This document shows positions 24,974 to 33,766 of a DNA stretch of 40,431 nucleotides, in pieces. Under the pieces are notes generated by a model that was not told the origin of the DNA, ran no database searches, and was given only the letters and a program-made list of their open reading frames with translations. The first letter of the stretch is position 1, and each line of letters opens with the position of its first letter. The stretch lies in assembly GCA_944384705.1 (NCBI GenBank), contig CALWUI010000026.1, forward strand, positions 1-40,431, written 5' to 3'. The position numbers and the translations under genes are program-made. Origin of the DNA: an uncultured Clostridia bacterium (GTDB lineage: Bacteria > Bacillota > Clostridia > Oscillospirales > Acutalibacteraceae).

Positions 24974-27301
24974 TTAATAATTAATTATTTTTATTGCAAC
25001 TACAGTTATATCATCGTCAAAATCATCTTTATTGTCATTTAATATATTTTTTATTATAGAATCTGCAAAAGTCTGAGGATTCTCATCGTTCCAGCTTTTA
25101 AAAAAAAGTTCTAACCACTCATCTCCCTTAGATATTGCTCCGTCAGAAATCATTAAAATTTTATCACCTTGCTCGAGCTTGTATTCATCTTCTGCTACAC
25201 TAACTTCTTTTAAAATCCCAATAGGCAACGACGATTTTGAAAAACGGAAAACTTCTCCATTTTTCTTCAATAATGTAAATGGAGCTCCTGCTTTTAATAA
25301 TTTGGTCTTTCCGCTAAATAAATCTAGACAAAAAATATCAAGTGTAGCTAAAAATTCGTCTTCGGACTTTATCTGTAAAATTGAATTTGTTATTTTTATT
25401 GCTGTTGAAAAGCTTATTCCTGACTTTAATAAATTCTCCATCACTTTGCAAGTCATAGCTCCCTCTACTGCTGCTCTGCCTCCTGTTCCCATTCCGTCAC
25501 TTAATATAAACATTTTTCGTCCAAGTCCATCTTCAAAGTTTATATAATTATCTCCACAAAGCATGCCATTTTTACAAATATGTTGAGCTATTCCTATTTG
25601 TATATTAAGGTTTGGCTTTTCTGTAAGGGTAACTCTGAATATATCCGAAATTGCGTTACTGCATGCTAAATTAAGAGTTTTATGGCATACTTTAGACAAT
25701 TTTCTTTTTAAATTTAATTTTTTTATCTTTTCTTTTTCTTCTATATCAAAATCTATTTCTATTGTTAATCTTCTGTATTTGTTGTATCTGCAGCATACGT
25801 TTATAGTGTTTAATCCCAATCGACTTAATTCTGATTTTACTTTCTTAGAGAGTTCTAAGTCAAAAGCGTCTAAATTTTTTATTTCTGCTACTATGTCCGA
25901 CATTAAAAGGCCTATATCAAAAAATTGTTCTGAAACAAAGTTTCTAACTTCAGATACTCTCTTCTCGGATATATTCTTTTCTAAAAGATTTTTATATATT
26001 TCATTAATGCTATCTTTTAGCTCTGCAACTCTTTTACACCTTTTGATAAAACTTATTGGGAAATCGCTTTTTGAAATTTTTCCTTTTTTTTTCAAAGTCT
26101 CATTAATTTTAGATAGTGATTCTACAGTTTCTACGTTTTTGTTGCCAAAGCAAAAAGAGTTAAACCCACAACTATTGCAAATTTTATTTCTAGCCTCTAG
26201 CATTACGTTATCTTCTGTGTTTTTGCCTTTTTGTGATAATTTCTTTGAAACTAGGTCTATCGATTCAGATATATTCATCATTGCATTAGATATAAAATTT
26301 AACCTCATAGAAACGCTATCTTTAAGGCCTTCATGGTTATCATATTTTGTTGACATCACAACCGAGTCTATGAATTGATTGCCTATGTTATTATTAAGAA
26401 AAATAAAAATCAAACTTGCTAATAAACTATCGTAAATTCCTGATATTACTGTTGTTGGACTCCCTGTTTGAATAGAAATAATTAGACTGGAGGCTAAAAA
26501 TGAAAAGCAACATGCTATTTTACCAAAAGGAGAAGTTAGTCCCGCAATCAGCCCTCCAAATGCATATGCTCCCATAATGTAAGTCGGTTCTTTATAGGCT
26601 AGTCCTAAAATAACTCCAGCTGTTGTTCCCGCTATGCTTCCTCCAACTATGCCCATAAATTTAGCGCAAAAAATTATCACTAAAATTGCTAAAACCTTCC
26701 CTAAAGAGATATGTCCAAAATTTACTGATAGCAAAGATAATATTACAAAAAAAATTGTTATACATATAGAAATTAATTCTGATTGATTTAGTTTTTCTCT
26801 ATTTTTATAAAATATCTTTATGCTTTCATAAAAAAAATAAGCAGCCCCACCCGAAATTATTGCTTCAATCAGATACACAGCTAATTCATCAATCTCATTT
26901 GTAATAGAAACATTTATTGCTAATCCTGTTGCAATCGTAGTTGCAAAGGCTATAATTGGTGCATATAGCCTGTTTTCCTTTAACTTATGCAAATCATTTA
27001 ACGTCCATCTTATCAAACACACTGCAATTGCTGTAGAAACATATCTTATGCCAATATCTATTTCGGACGACAATATGTAAGCTATTATTGAACCAATTAA
27101 ACTAAATAACATGTTTTTATATGGAACAGCAGCTAAAAAAGCTGTCCCAAATGGTGTATAGCTACCAAAAAGTGTTCCTTTAGATATAAATATTGATAAA
27201 ACAAAATAGAATATATTTTCTTTAATTAATTTTATTTGTTCTGATGAAATTAAATTTTTTACGTTTTTTTCTGCAGTTGCTATAAAATTTACATCCTTCA
27301 T
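24974..27301 (-). CDS. spoIIE: Stage II sporulation protein E (SpoIIE phosphatase)
   Basis: The protein has 775 residues. The first third (about 30-310) holds roughly ten membrane segments. A central region with a cysteine cluster (RNKICNSCGFNSFCFGNKN, about 370) and a coiled linker follow. The C-terminal PP2C phosphatase starts near residue 560: LSDGMGTGGRAAVEGAMTCK (metal-binding Asp), DIFCLDLFSGKTKLLKAGAP, and KILMISDGAISKGDEWLE with DFDDDITVVAIKI at the end. SpoIIE acts at the asymmetric septum, dephosphorylating SpoIIAA to activate sigma-F in the forespore. The ATG at 27301 is the first of the frame. A promoter with a 21-base spacer lies at 27356-27388. Here spoIIE is apart from the yab block that precedes it in B. 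subtilis. Confidence 0.96.
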   Translation of the reverse strand: MKDVNFIATAEKNVKNLISSEQIKLIKENIFYFVLSIFISKGTLFGSYTPFGTAFLAAVPYKNMLFSLIGSIIAYILSSEIDIGIRYVSTAIAVCLIRWTLNDLHKLKENRLYAPIIAFATTIATGLAINVSITNEIDELAVYLIEAIISGGAAYFFYESIKIFYKNREKLNQSELISICITIFFVILSLLSVNFGHISLGKVLAILVIIFCAKFMGIVGGSIAGTTAGVILGLAYKEPTYIMGAYAFGGLIAGLTSPFGKIACCFSFLASSLIISIQTGSPTTVISGIYDSLLASLIFIFLNNNIGNQFIDSVVMSTKYDNHEGLKDSVSMRLNFISNAMMNISESIDLVSKKLSQKGKNTEDNVMLEARNKICNSCGFNSFCFGNKNVETVESLSKINETLKKKGKISKSDFPISFIKRCKRVAELKDSINEIYKNLLEKNISEKRVSEVRNFVSEQFFDIGLLMSDIVAEIKNLDAFDLELSKKVKSELSRLGLNTINVCCRYNKYRRLTIEIDFDIEEKEKIKKLNLKRKLSKVCHKTLNLACSNAISDIFRVTLTEKPNLNIQIGIAQHICKNGMLCGDNYINFEDGLGRKMFILSDGMGTGGRAAVEGAMTCKVMENLLKSGISFSTAIKITNSILQIKSEDEFLATLDIFCLDLFSGKTKLLKAGAPFTLLKKNGEVFRFSKSSLPIGILKEVSVAEDEYKLEQGDKILMISDGAISKGDEWLELFFKSWNDENPQTFADSIIKNILNDNKDDFDDDITVVAIKIINY

Positions 27302-27355
27302 TTATACATCACCTGAGTTTTAAACATAGTTTTATTTTGTTTTAATATTAATAAA

Positions 27356-27388
27356 ATTATATCTTTTTCTAACGTCAGAGCATGTCTT
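27356..27388 (-). promoter_or_regulatory. Possible long-spacer, Spo0A-type promoter of spoIIE
   Basis: On the minus strand AAGACA (27388-27383) and a perfect TATAAT (27361-27356) are 21 bases apart. The B. subtilis spoIIE promoter is a sigma-A promoter with an overlong 21-base spacer activated by Spo0A~P. The spacer here contains TGACGTT, matching five of seven bases of the 0A box TGNCGAA. This is suggestive only. Confidence 0.4.
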
Positions 27389-27496
27389 AACTCGCTGGAT
27401 TTTTTTGGATTTTTATGGAAATCATAATCGCTAAATGTGTTAAAATGAGTTTTATTGAAAAATTAATTAACCTATTCCTTAGTAGACCAATTAAAA

Positions 27497-27520
27497 ATGC
27501 CGTGCTATATAGTGCGGCAT
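27497..27520. repeat. Palindrome related to the spoIIE terminator
   Basis: This 24-base hairpin, ATGCCG at 27497-27502 pairing with CGGCAT at 27515-27520, pairs to its centre if two G-T pairs are allowed. Bases 27501-27517 match 24947-24963 at 14 of 17 positions. The two copies flank spoIIE. Here it follows no gene, so an ordinary terminator role is not obvious. Confidence 0.6.
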
Positions 27521-27619
27521 CAAGTTTATTTTATAAAAATGCTTTTATTTATCATAAATCATTAAAAATTTCTATATTATTTAATTATAAACTTACTTAT
27601 TTAAAGGAGGAAAAATTTC

Positions 27620-28006
27620 TTGGCACAACAAGGGTCTATAGTTGTAAATGTTTACACTTCTAGGTCACAAATTCCACTAAAAAATGCTATGGTCTCTGTA
27701 ACTTCAGGTAATAAAGATAATCCTACTTTGTTGGGGTTTAGAACAACTAATGAATCTGGCAGAGCTGAAGCAATTTATATAAACACTCCAGATTTAGAAC
27801 TGTCTTTAAGCCCGTCTGACTCAAAACCTTTTACCTCGTGCGATATAAAAGTTTCACACCCATCATACTATACTCTTACTATTACCGACGTTCAAGTATT
27901 CTCAGATATCCAAACCCTGCAAAATGTTGAATTAATTCCGCTAGAAGAAAATAGCAAACCAGAAGATAGATTTATTAATATAAACACCCCTACACAAAAT
28001 TTGTAA
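27620..28006 (+). CDS. Small carboxypeptidase-regulatory-like (beta-sandwich) protein
   Basis: The protein has 128 residues and no signal peptide. It resembles the CarboxypepD regulatory or Cna-B-like beta-sandwich fold: GSIVVNVYTSRSQIPLKNAM, VSVTSGNKDNPTLLGFRTTN, ESGRAEAIYINTPDLELSLS, then HPSYYTLTITDVQVFSDIQT and LQNVELIPLEE. Such domains present changeable loops and bind sugars or protein partners. TTG 27620 lies about eight bases after AAAGGAGG, a strong site. The SpoIID-like gene follows 16 bases later, so the three genes to 30006 form one operon. A role in the spore coat or cortex is inferred from the neighbours, not shown by the sequence itself. Confidence 0.75.
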   Translation: MAQQGSIVVNVYTSRSQIPLKNAMVSVTSGNKDNPTLLGFRTTNESGRAEAIYINTPDLELSLSPSDSKPFTSCDIKVSHPSYYTLTITDVQVFSDIQTLQNVELIPLEENSKPEDRFININTPTQNL

Positions 28007-28022
28007 AAATGAGGTGAGAATA

Positions 28023-29450
28023 ATGCCAATAACAACTCCTTATGTTCCAAGTTTTATAACTGTACACCTTGGCGTACCTAGTAGTAATGCTCAGAATGTT
28101 ACTGTGGCTTTTCCTGACTATATAAAAAATGTGGCATCAAGCGAAATTTATCCAACATGGAACGAATCTGCTCTCTATGCTAACATTTATGCACAGATAT
28201 CTTTTGCATTAAATCGCATATATCTTGAACATTATCCTAGCCAAGGATACTCTTTTAATATTACAAATTCTACTGCTTATGATCAGGCTTTTACCCCTGG
28301 TAGAAATATCTTTGAAAATATTGATAAAATTGTCGACAATATCTTCAATGATTATATCCGAAGAATCGGCTACGCCGAACCCCTTGCTGCAATATATTGT
28401 AACGGTACTACAGCCACTTGTAACGGTTTATCTCAGTGGGGTAGCGAAGAGCTTGCAAACCAGGGATACAGTTCTATAAATATATTAAAATATTATTATG
28501 GATATAATATTGAATTAGTTCAAGAAGCTCCCATTATGGGAATAAGATCTTCTTACCCTGGGTATCCTTTAAGACGTGGCTCTTTTGGTGACTATGTTGT
28601 AATAATCCAAAGCTCTTTAAATAGGATCTCTAATAATTATCCTGCCATTCCTAAAATTTATCCAGTCGACGGAATATTTGGAGAAAATACAGAACGTGCC
28701 GTAACTATCTTTCAAGAAATTTTTGGCCTTACTCCGGATGGCATAGTCGGAAAGGCAACTTGGTATAAAATAGTATATTTGTATACGGCTGTAAATAAAT
28801 TAGGCGAACTTGAATCTCAGGGGCAACGCCTTTTTGGCATCTATCTAACATATCCAGACACGATATCCGAAGGAAACAGCGGAGAAAAAGTTTTCATACT
28901 GCAATATTTTCTTTCTGTACTTTCTCAGTTTTATGATTTTATTCCTTTTATCGAAATATCTGGTTTTTTTGGTCCAGAAACTAAAAACGCGGTTATCGCT
29001 TTTCAAAGAGGTAAAAATCTGCCTCAAACAGGTGTTGTAGATAATGTTACTTGGAACGAAATTTATAGAGAATTTCGTGGCATAGTATCTACTGTTTTTG
29101 AAGGAAACTCTTCTCAACAAACATTTATCCCTTTTAGCGGTACAACTTTAAGACTTGGCTCAGAAGGAGAAGAAGTTGTCACCTTGCAACAATATCTCAA
29201 TAGGATTGCAAGCGTATATAATGGCATATCTTCGGTAAGCGTTACTGGAAATTACGATGAAGCCACTATGAATTCTGTTATGCAGTATCAACGTGAATTC
29301 GGTCTAAGAGCTACTGGCAATGTGGATAGAACTACTTGGAATAGCATCGGCAATACATATCTAAGCATATTGAGTTCAGAGGATCCTCAGCCAACACAAT
29401 ATCCTGGGTACGACTTAAGTATAGGTCAATCAGACTCCAATAATAATTAA
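28023..29450 (+). CDS. SpoIID-like domain fused to three peptidoglycan-binding domains
   Basis: The protein has 475 residues and no signal peptide. Residues about 15-165 resemble the SpoIID/LytB domain, a lytic transglycosylase: VTVAFPDYIKNVASSEIYPT, whose Glu aligns with the catalytic Glu of SpoIID, then ALYANIYAQISFALNRI, CNGLSQWGSEELANQGYSSI and ILKYYYGYNIEL. Three PG_binding_1-like repeats follow near 180-250, 280-350 and 385-445, each with a shared pattern (LRRGSFGDYVVIIQ, ISEGNSGEKVFILQ, LRLGSEGEEVVTLQ; then GIFGENTERAVTIFQ, FFGPETKNAVIAFQ, NYDEATMNSVMQYQ). ATG 28023 follows GAGGTG. Without an export signal it may act inside the mother cell, on the spore surface. Substrate is inferred to be spore peptidoglycan. 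Confidence 0.82.
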   Translation: MPITTPYVPSFITVHLGVPSSNAQNVTVAFPDYIKNVASSEIYPTWNESALYANIYAQISFALNRIYLEHYPSQGYSFNITNSTAYDQAFTPGRNIFENIDKIVDNIFNDYIRRIGYAEPLAAIYCNGTTATCNGLSQWGSEELANQGYSSINILKYYYGYNIELVQEAPIMGIRSSYPGYPLRRGSFGDYVVIIQSSLNRISNNYPAIPKIYPVDGIFGENTERAVTIFQEIFGLTPDGIVGKATWYKIVYLYTAVNKLGELESQGQRLFGIYLTYPDTISEGNSGEKVFILQYFLSVLSQFYDFIPFIEISGFFGPETKNAVIAFQRGKNLPQTGVVDNVTWNEIYREFRGIVSTVFEGNSSQQTFIPFSGTTLRLGSEGEEVVTLQQYLNRIASVYNGISSVSVTGNYDEATMNSVMQYQREFGLRATGNVDRTTWNSIGNTYLSILSSEDPQPTQYPGYDLSIGQSDSNNN

Positions 29451-29475
29451 AAAGAAAGGGGTTTTTTATAAATCT

Positions 29476-30006
29476 ATGAACAGAGCAAATCTAAGGTCCG
29501 GTGAACCTATTAGAAATTTACAGCATTTTTTAAGACTCATCTCTTATTATTATAATACTGTTCCTGCGGTTATTCCTGACGGCAAATTTTCTTCTCAGAC
29601 TCAGCAATCTGTTATGGGATTTCAAAAAACTTTTAACCTACCCGTTACAGGAGTTGTTAACTTTGACACCTGGAAGCTTATAACATCGATATTTAATCAA
29701 TTGTCTAAATATGAAGAAGCGGCTTTAGTCCCTCTAATCTTCCCGGCCACAAATTTTTCTATAAATCCAGGAGAAAGCCCTCTTTGCCTATATTTAATCC
29801 ACTCTATGTTATATTCACTAAGCACTTTTTTTGAGAATTTAAGTGATTTTAACATAACTGGTACTCACGATGAACCTAGTGTTAATTCAATTAAATTTTT
29901 GCAAGAACTTTTTAATCTTGAGCCAGATGGAATAATCGATAAAAAAACTTTTAATATGATTACTTCATTGTATAATAATCATGTTGAAACAACTTTTATA
30001 AAGTAA
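29476..30006 (+). CDS. Protein with two peptidoglycan-binding-like repeats
   Basis: This 176-residue protein consists of two degenerate PG_binding_1-type repeats. The first is clear: LRSGEPIRNLQHFLRLISYY, DGKFSSQTQQSVMGFQKTFN and LPVTGVVNFDTWKLI. The second is weaker: INPGESPLCLYLIHSMLYSL, THDEPSVNSIKFLQELFNLE and PDGIIDKKTFNMI. It resembles the tail of the upstream SpoIID-like protein, so it may be a partial duplicate that lost the catalytic domain. The ATG at 29476 lies 25 bases after the previous stop, with AAAGGGG some 14 bases upstream, a wide spacing. No signal peptide. It ends the three-gene unit. Confidence 0.78.
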   Translation: MNRANLRSGEPIRNLQHFLRLISYYYNTVPAVIPDGKFSSQTQQSVMGFQKTFNLPVTGVVNFDTWKLITSIFNQLSKYEEAALVPLIFPATNFSINPGESPLCLYLIHSMLYSLSTFFENLSDFNITGTHDEPSVNSIKFLQELFNLEPDGIIDKKTFNMITSLYNNHVETTFIK

Positions 30007-30047
30007 AAAAATCCCTGATTAAGCTGTATATACTAAGCTTATCAGGG
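30004..30047 (-). terminator. Terminator between nifJ and the SpoIID-like cluster
   Basis: CCCTGATTAAGCT (30013-30025) pairs with AAGCTTATCAGGG (30035-30047), with one bulged T. On the minus strand a T run follows (complement of 30006-30011), making it a good terminator for nifJ, whose stop is about 15 bases away. Plus-strand transcripts meet the same hairpin but a weaker T tract. Confidence 0.8.
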
Positions 30048-30061
30048 TCTTATCATTTTGG

Positions 30062-33000
30062 TTAGACATTTTTATCCAAATGAGAAAGCTTTAATAAATA
30101 ATCATATTTATCTTTTGCTTGTTTTTCTGCCTTTTCAAAAAGCATTTTTGCTTTTTCTGGATCACTTATTTCTAAAGAGCTATATCTTACTTCATTTCTT
30201 ATAAAGTCTTTATAATCTAGCGATATGGATTTGCTATCTAATATAAAAGGATTTTTATCTTCTAGCTTTAATTCTGGATTATATCTAAATAAATTCCAAT
30301 ATCCAGATTCTACAGCTCTTTTTTCTTCTAAAGGCGCTGTACCCATTCCTGATTTTATTCCATGATTTATGCATGGAGCATAAGCGATAATCACAGACGG
30401 ACCTTTATAACTTTCTGCTTCGCAAAAAGCTTTTACGCATTGATTATAATTTGCTCCCAATGCAACCTGTGCAACATATACATCCCCATAACTCATCGAA
30501 ATTGCCGCAAGATCTTTTTTCCTAGTCGTTTTTCCTGCAGCAGCAAATGGTGCCACCGCTCCAATCTGGGTAGCTTTTGATGCCTGCCCCCCAGTATTTG
30601 AGTAAACTTCTGTATCAAAAACTAAAATATTTAAATTTTCTCCCGAAGCGATAACATGGTCAAGACCACCAAAACCTATGTCATAAGCCCAGCCATCTCC
30701 ACCAAAAATCCAAATTGACTTTTTGCTCAGATAATCTTTATTTTTCAAAATTGCATCTACCAGTTTTTTTATCTTTTCATTATCACACGGATTCTGCATT
30801 AATTCCAAAATTAATAGATTTGTTGCAATTTTGTTTTCTTTTCCATCGTTGAAGGTTTTTGCATATTCTTCACAAGCAAATTTTATTTTTTTATTTTGCG
30901 TTAAATTTTTTAATTCAGCAATGTAATCCTTTAACCTCTCTCTTATTGTATCCTGAGCTAAAGCCATACCATAGCCAAATTCAGCATTATCTTCAAATAA
31001 AGAATTATGCCAAGCTGGTCCCTTACCTTCAGCGTTTACAGTATATGGCACTGAAGGTGCTGATCCACCCCAAATCGATGAACATCCTGTCGCATTTGCA
31101 ATAAACATTCTGTCTCCAAACAGCTGTGTAGCAAGCTTTGCATAAGGGGTTTCTCCACAGCCTGCACAAGCTCCAGAAAATTCTAGCAGCGGTTGCTTAA
31201 ATTGACTTCCTTTTACTGTCGATTCTTTAAATTTTTTACTAACCTCTATTTTTGCGGGCAATCTACGTGCATAATCAAAAATTGCTTGTTCACTTTCTTG
31301 AGTTTTTATTGGTTTCATTTCAAGAGCTTTTTGTCCCTTTTTACCAGGACATACATTTGCACAAGTTCCACATCCTGTACAATCTAATGGTGAAACAGTT
31401 ATCGCAAATTTCATTCCTTGAACACCTAACATATCCTTGGATTTCATTCCATTTGGTGCTGCTGCTAATTCCTGATCTGTCATTACCACTGGACGGATAA
31501 CTGCATGTGGGCAAACAAACGAACAAAAATTGCATTGTATGCAGTTTTCAGGATTCCAACAAGGCACTTCTTCTGCAACTCCACGCTTTTCATAGGCTGA
31601 AGTTCCAACCGGAAGGGTTCCATCCGCTTGGCTTAAAAATGTAGAAACTGGCAACATATTTCCTTTATATGAATTTACAGGGATTAAAGTTTCATTAACA
31701 TATTTCTCTATTCCATCTTTTAAGTCAACTATGTGTTCTTGCTCTAAATCTTCAATAGCATTAACCCATTCTTTGGGAACATTAATTTTTTTAAGATCTT
31801 TCATTCCACGTTCAATTGCTTCGTGATTCATTTCTACAACTTTTTTGCCCTTTTTGTAATAAGACCTATCCGCAGCTTCTTTCATATATTCAATTGCTTT
31901 TTGAGCCGGAATAATATTTACAATTTTAAAAAACGCAGCCTGAAGAATTGTATTTATTTTTCTTCCAAGGCCAATTTCTTCACTAATTTTGTTCCCATTT
32001 ATAATATAAAAGTTAATTTTATTCTTTGCAAGATATCTTTTTACTTTTGCTGGCAAATTTGTCTCTAACTCGTCCATACTCCAAGAACAATTTAATAAAA
32101 AACTGCCTCCAGTTTTCAAATCCTGTACAATGTCATAATTAGCTAGATAAGACGAATTATGACAAGCTACAAAGTTTGCCCTACTAATATAATATTCCGA
32201 TTTTATTGGTGTCTTACCAAATCTTAGATGCGAAACAGTAAGTCCTCCAGATTTTTTTGAGTCATATGCAAAATAACCTTGTACAAATAAATCGGTGTTA
32301 TCACCAATGATTTTAATAGAATTTTTATTTGCTCCTACAGTCCCGTCCGATCCAAAACCCCAAAACTTGCAAGAGATCGTTTCTGGATTCGTTGTATCTG
32401 GGCTTTCTATCGTTTCAAGCGATAAATTTGTTACATCATCAACTATACCTATTGTAAATCTTTTTTTAGTTGTCTCCGACTGCATATTTCTAAAAACTGC
32501 AATAATGTCACCAGGTGTCGTATTTTTAGAGCCCAACCCATATCTACCAGAACAAATCTGTACATTTTTCAAGTATGAATCTGAGAGTGCCGCCAAAACG
32601 TCCAAATATAACGGCTCACCAATTGACCCTGGTTCTTTTGTTCTGTCTAAAACTGAAATTAACTTTACTGTATTTGGAATTTCCTTCAACAAATACTCTG
32701 CAACAAAAGGTCTATATAGTCTTACTTTTATAACGCCAACCTTGTCTCCTGCTGCATTTAAGTAGTCTACAACTTCTTCAACAGTGTCGCAAACTGAACC
32801 CATTGCTACAATAATTTTTTCTGCATCTGGAGCACCATAATAATTAAACGGTTTGTAGTTAGACGACGTTATTTTATTAACTTTGTTCATATAATCTATA
32901 ACTATTTTGGGCAACCTATTATAGAACACATTTCCTGCCTCTTTAACCTGAAAAAAGATATCGTCATTTTGCGCCGAACCTCTTAGCACAGGATGTTCAG

Positions 33001-33628
33001 GGCTTAGAGCTTTTTTTCTAAAAGTATCCACAGCATCCCAATTTAACATATCATTTAGAGTTTCATAATCCCAAACAGCTATTTTTTGTATCTCGTGAGA
33101 GGTTCTAAAACCATCGAAAAAGTGTAAAAAAGGAATCCTACTTTCTATAGCAGATAAATGTGCTATAGCACCAAGATCCATAACTTCTTGAGGATTATTT
33201 GCGCACAACATTGCGTAGCCGATTTGCCTGCATGCATAAATGTCTGAATGATCTCCAAAAATAGAAAGAGCATGAGTTGCCACAGCTCTAGCTGCAACAT
33301 GTATAACGCATGGAAGGAACTCGCCTGCCATCTTATACATATTCGGAATCATAAGCAAAAGTCCTTGAGATGACGTATAAGTTGTGGCCAAAGCTCCTGC
33401 AGATAGCAAGCCATGAATTGCTCCAGCAACTCCCGCTTCAGATTGCATTTGGGTAACTTTTACTGGTTTTCCAAAAAGATTTTCTCTACCTTGTACAGAA
33501 TATTTATCTACCTCATCTGCCATCCCAGAAGAAGGTGTAATTGGATAGATAGCTGCAACATCTGTAAATGCATAAGAAACATAAGCCGCTGCTGTATTTC
33601 CATCCATAGTTTCTATTTTTCTTAACAC
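30062..33628 (-). CDS. nifJ: Pyruvate:ferredoxin (flavodoxin) oxidoreductase
   Basis: This 1188-residue single-chain enzyme oxidises pyruvate and CoA to acetyl-CoA and CO2, reducing ferredoxin, the central energy step in fermenting anaerobes. Domain I begins MDGNTAAAYVSYAFTDVAAI, YPITPSSGMADEVD. Two 4Fe-4S sites lie near residues 690 and 745 (CIQCNFCSFVCP and CTGCGTCANVCPGK). A third set includes CAGCGETPYAKLATQLFG. Thiamine pyrophosphate binding is at GGDGWAYDIGFGGLDHVIAS and VFDTEVYSNTGGQASKAT. The late Cys in YAPCINHGIKSGMGT is also typical. GTG 33628 lies nine bases after AAGGAG. It is monocistronic, with promoter at 33686-33714 and a terminator at 30004-30047. Confidence 0.97.
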   Translation of the reverse strand: MLRKIETMDGNTAAAYVSYAFTDVAAIYPITPSSGMADEVDKYSVQGRENLFGKPVKVTQMQSEAGVAGAIHGLLSAGALATTYTSSQGLLLMIPNMYKMAGEFLPCVIHVAARAVATHALSIFGDHSDIYACRQIGYAMLCANNPQEVMDLGAIAHLSAIESRIPFLHFFDGFRTSHEIQKIAVWDYETLNDMLNWDAVDTFRKKALSPEHPVLRGSAQNDDIFFQVKEAGNVFYNRLPKIVIDYMNKVNKITSSNYKPFNYYGAPDAEKIIVAMGSVCDTVEEVVDYLNAAGDKVGVIKVRLYRPFVAEYLLKEIPNTVKLISVLDRTKEPGSIGEPLYLDVLAALSDSYLKNVQICSGRYGLGSKNTTPGDIIAVFRNMQSETTKKRFTIGIVDDVTNLSLETIESPDTTNPETISCKFWGFGSDGTVGANKNSIKIIGDNTDLFVQGYFAYDSKKSGGLTVSHLRFGKTPIKSEYYISRANFVACHNSSYLANYDIVQDLKTGGSFLLNCSWSMDELETNLPAKVKRYLAKNKINFYIINGNKISEEIGLGRKINTILQAAFFKIVNIIPAQKAIEYMKEAADRSYYKKGKKVVEMNHEAIERGMKDLKKINVPKEWVNAIEDLEQEHIVDLKDGIEKYVNETLIPVNSYKGNMLPVSTFLSQADGTLPVGTSAYEKRGVAEEVPCWNPENCIQCNFCSFVCPHAVIRPVVMTDQELAAAPNGMKSKDMLGVQGMKFAITVSPLDCTGCGTCANVCPGKKGQKALEMKPIKTQESEQAIFDYARRLPAKIEVSKKFKESTVKGSQFKQPLLEFSGACAGCGETPYAKLATQLFGDRMFIANATGCSSIWGGSAPSVPYTVNAEGKGPAWHNSLFEDNAEFGYGMALAQDTIRERLKDYIAELKNLTQNKKIKFACEEYAKTFNDGKENKIATNLLILELMQNPCDNEKIKKLVDAILKNKDYLSKKSIWIFGGDGWAYDIGFGGLDHVIASGENLNILVFDTEVYSNTGGQASKATQIGAVAPFAAAGKTTRKKDLAAISMSYGDVYVAQVALGANYNQCVKAFCEAESYKGPSVIIAYAPCINHGIKSGMGTAPLEEKRAVESGYWNLFRYNPELKLEDKNPFILDSKSISLDYKDFIRNEVRYSSLEISDPEKAKMLFEKAEKQAKDKYDYLLKLSHLDKNV

Positions 33629-33685
33629 TTTTATAAACTCCTTTTTAAGTTAACTTTTTAAATAAAAAAATCTTATTCATTTTAG

Positions 33686-33714
33686 ATTTTATCATTTTTA
33701 ATGCAATCTGTAAA
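33686..33714 (-). promoter_or_regulatory. Promoter of nifJ
   Basis: On the minus strand TTTACA (33714-33709), a 17-base spacer ending in TGA (extended -10) and TAAAAT (33691-33686), about 57 bases before the GTG start. Confidence 0.75.
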
Positions 33715-33766
33715 GCCGATTTAACATGTAGATTTTGCATAATAAATGCAGAGGGTGGTGAAAAAT

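Larger units (their letters stand above)
27302..27619. other. Divergent intergenic region between spoIIE and the SpoIID-like cluster
   Basis: This 318-base stretch holds the possible spoIIE promoter near its left end and the palindrome at 27497-27520. An AAAGGAGG ribosome site for the next plus-strand gene lies just before 27620. A frame from 27415 has no ribosome site or family resemblance and overlaps the real gene, so it is not called. No recognisable mother-cell sigma-factor promoter for the plus-strand genes was found. Confidence 0.6.

Noticed and set aside
27415..27663. 82-residue plus-strand open frame upstream of the SpoIID-like cluster
   Set aside because: It lacks a ribosome site, crosses the palindrome, and overlaps the well-supported gene at 27620 in another frame.
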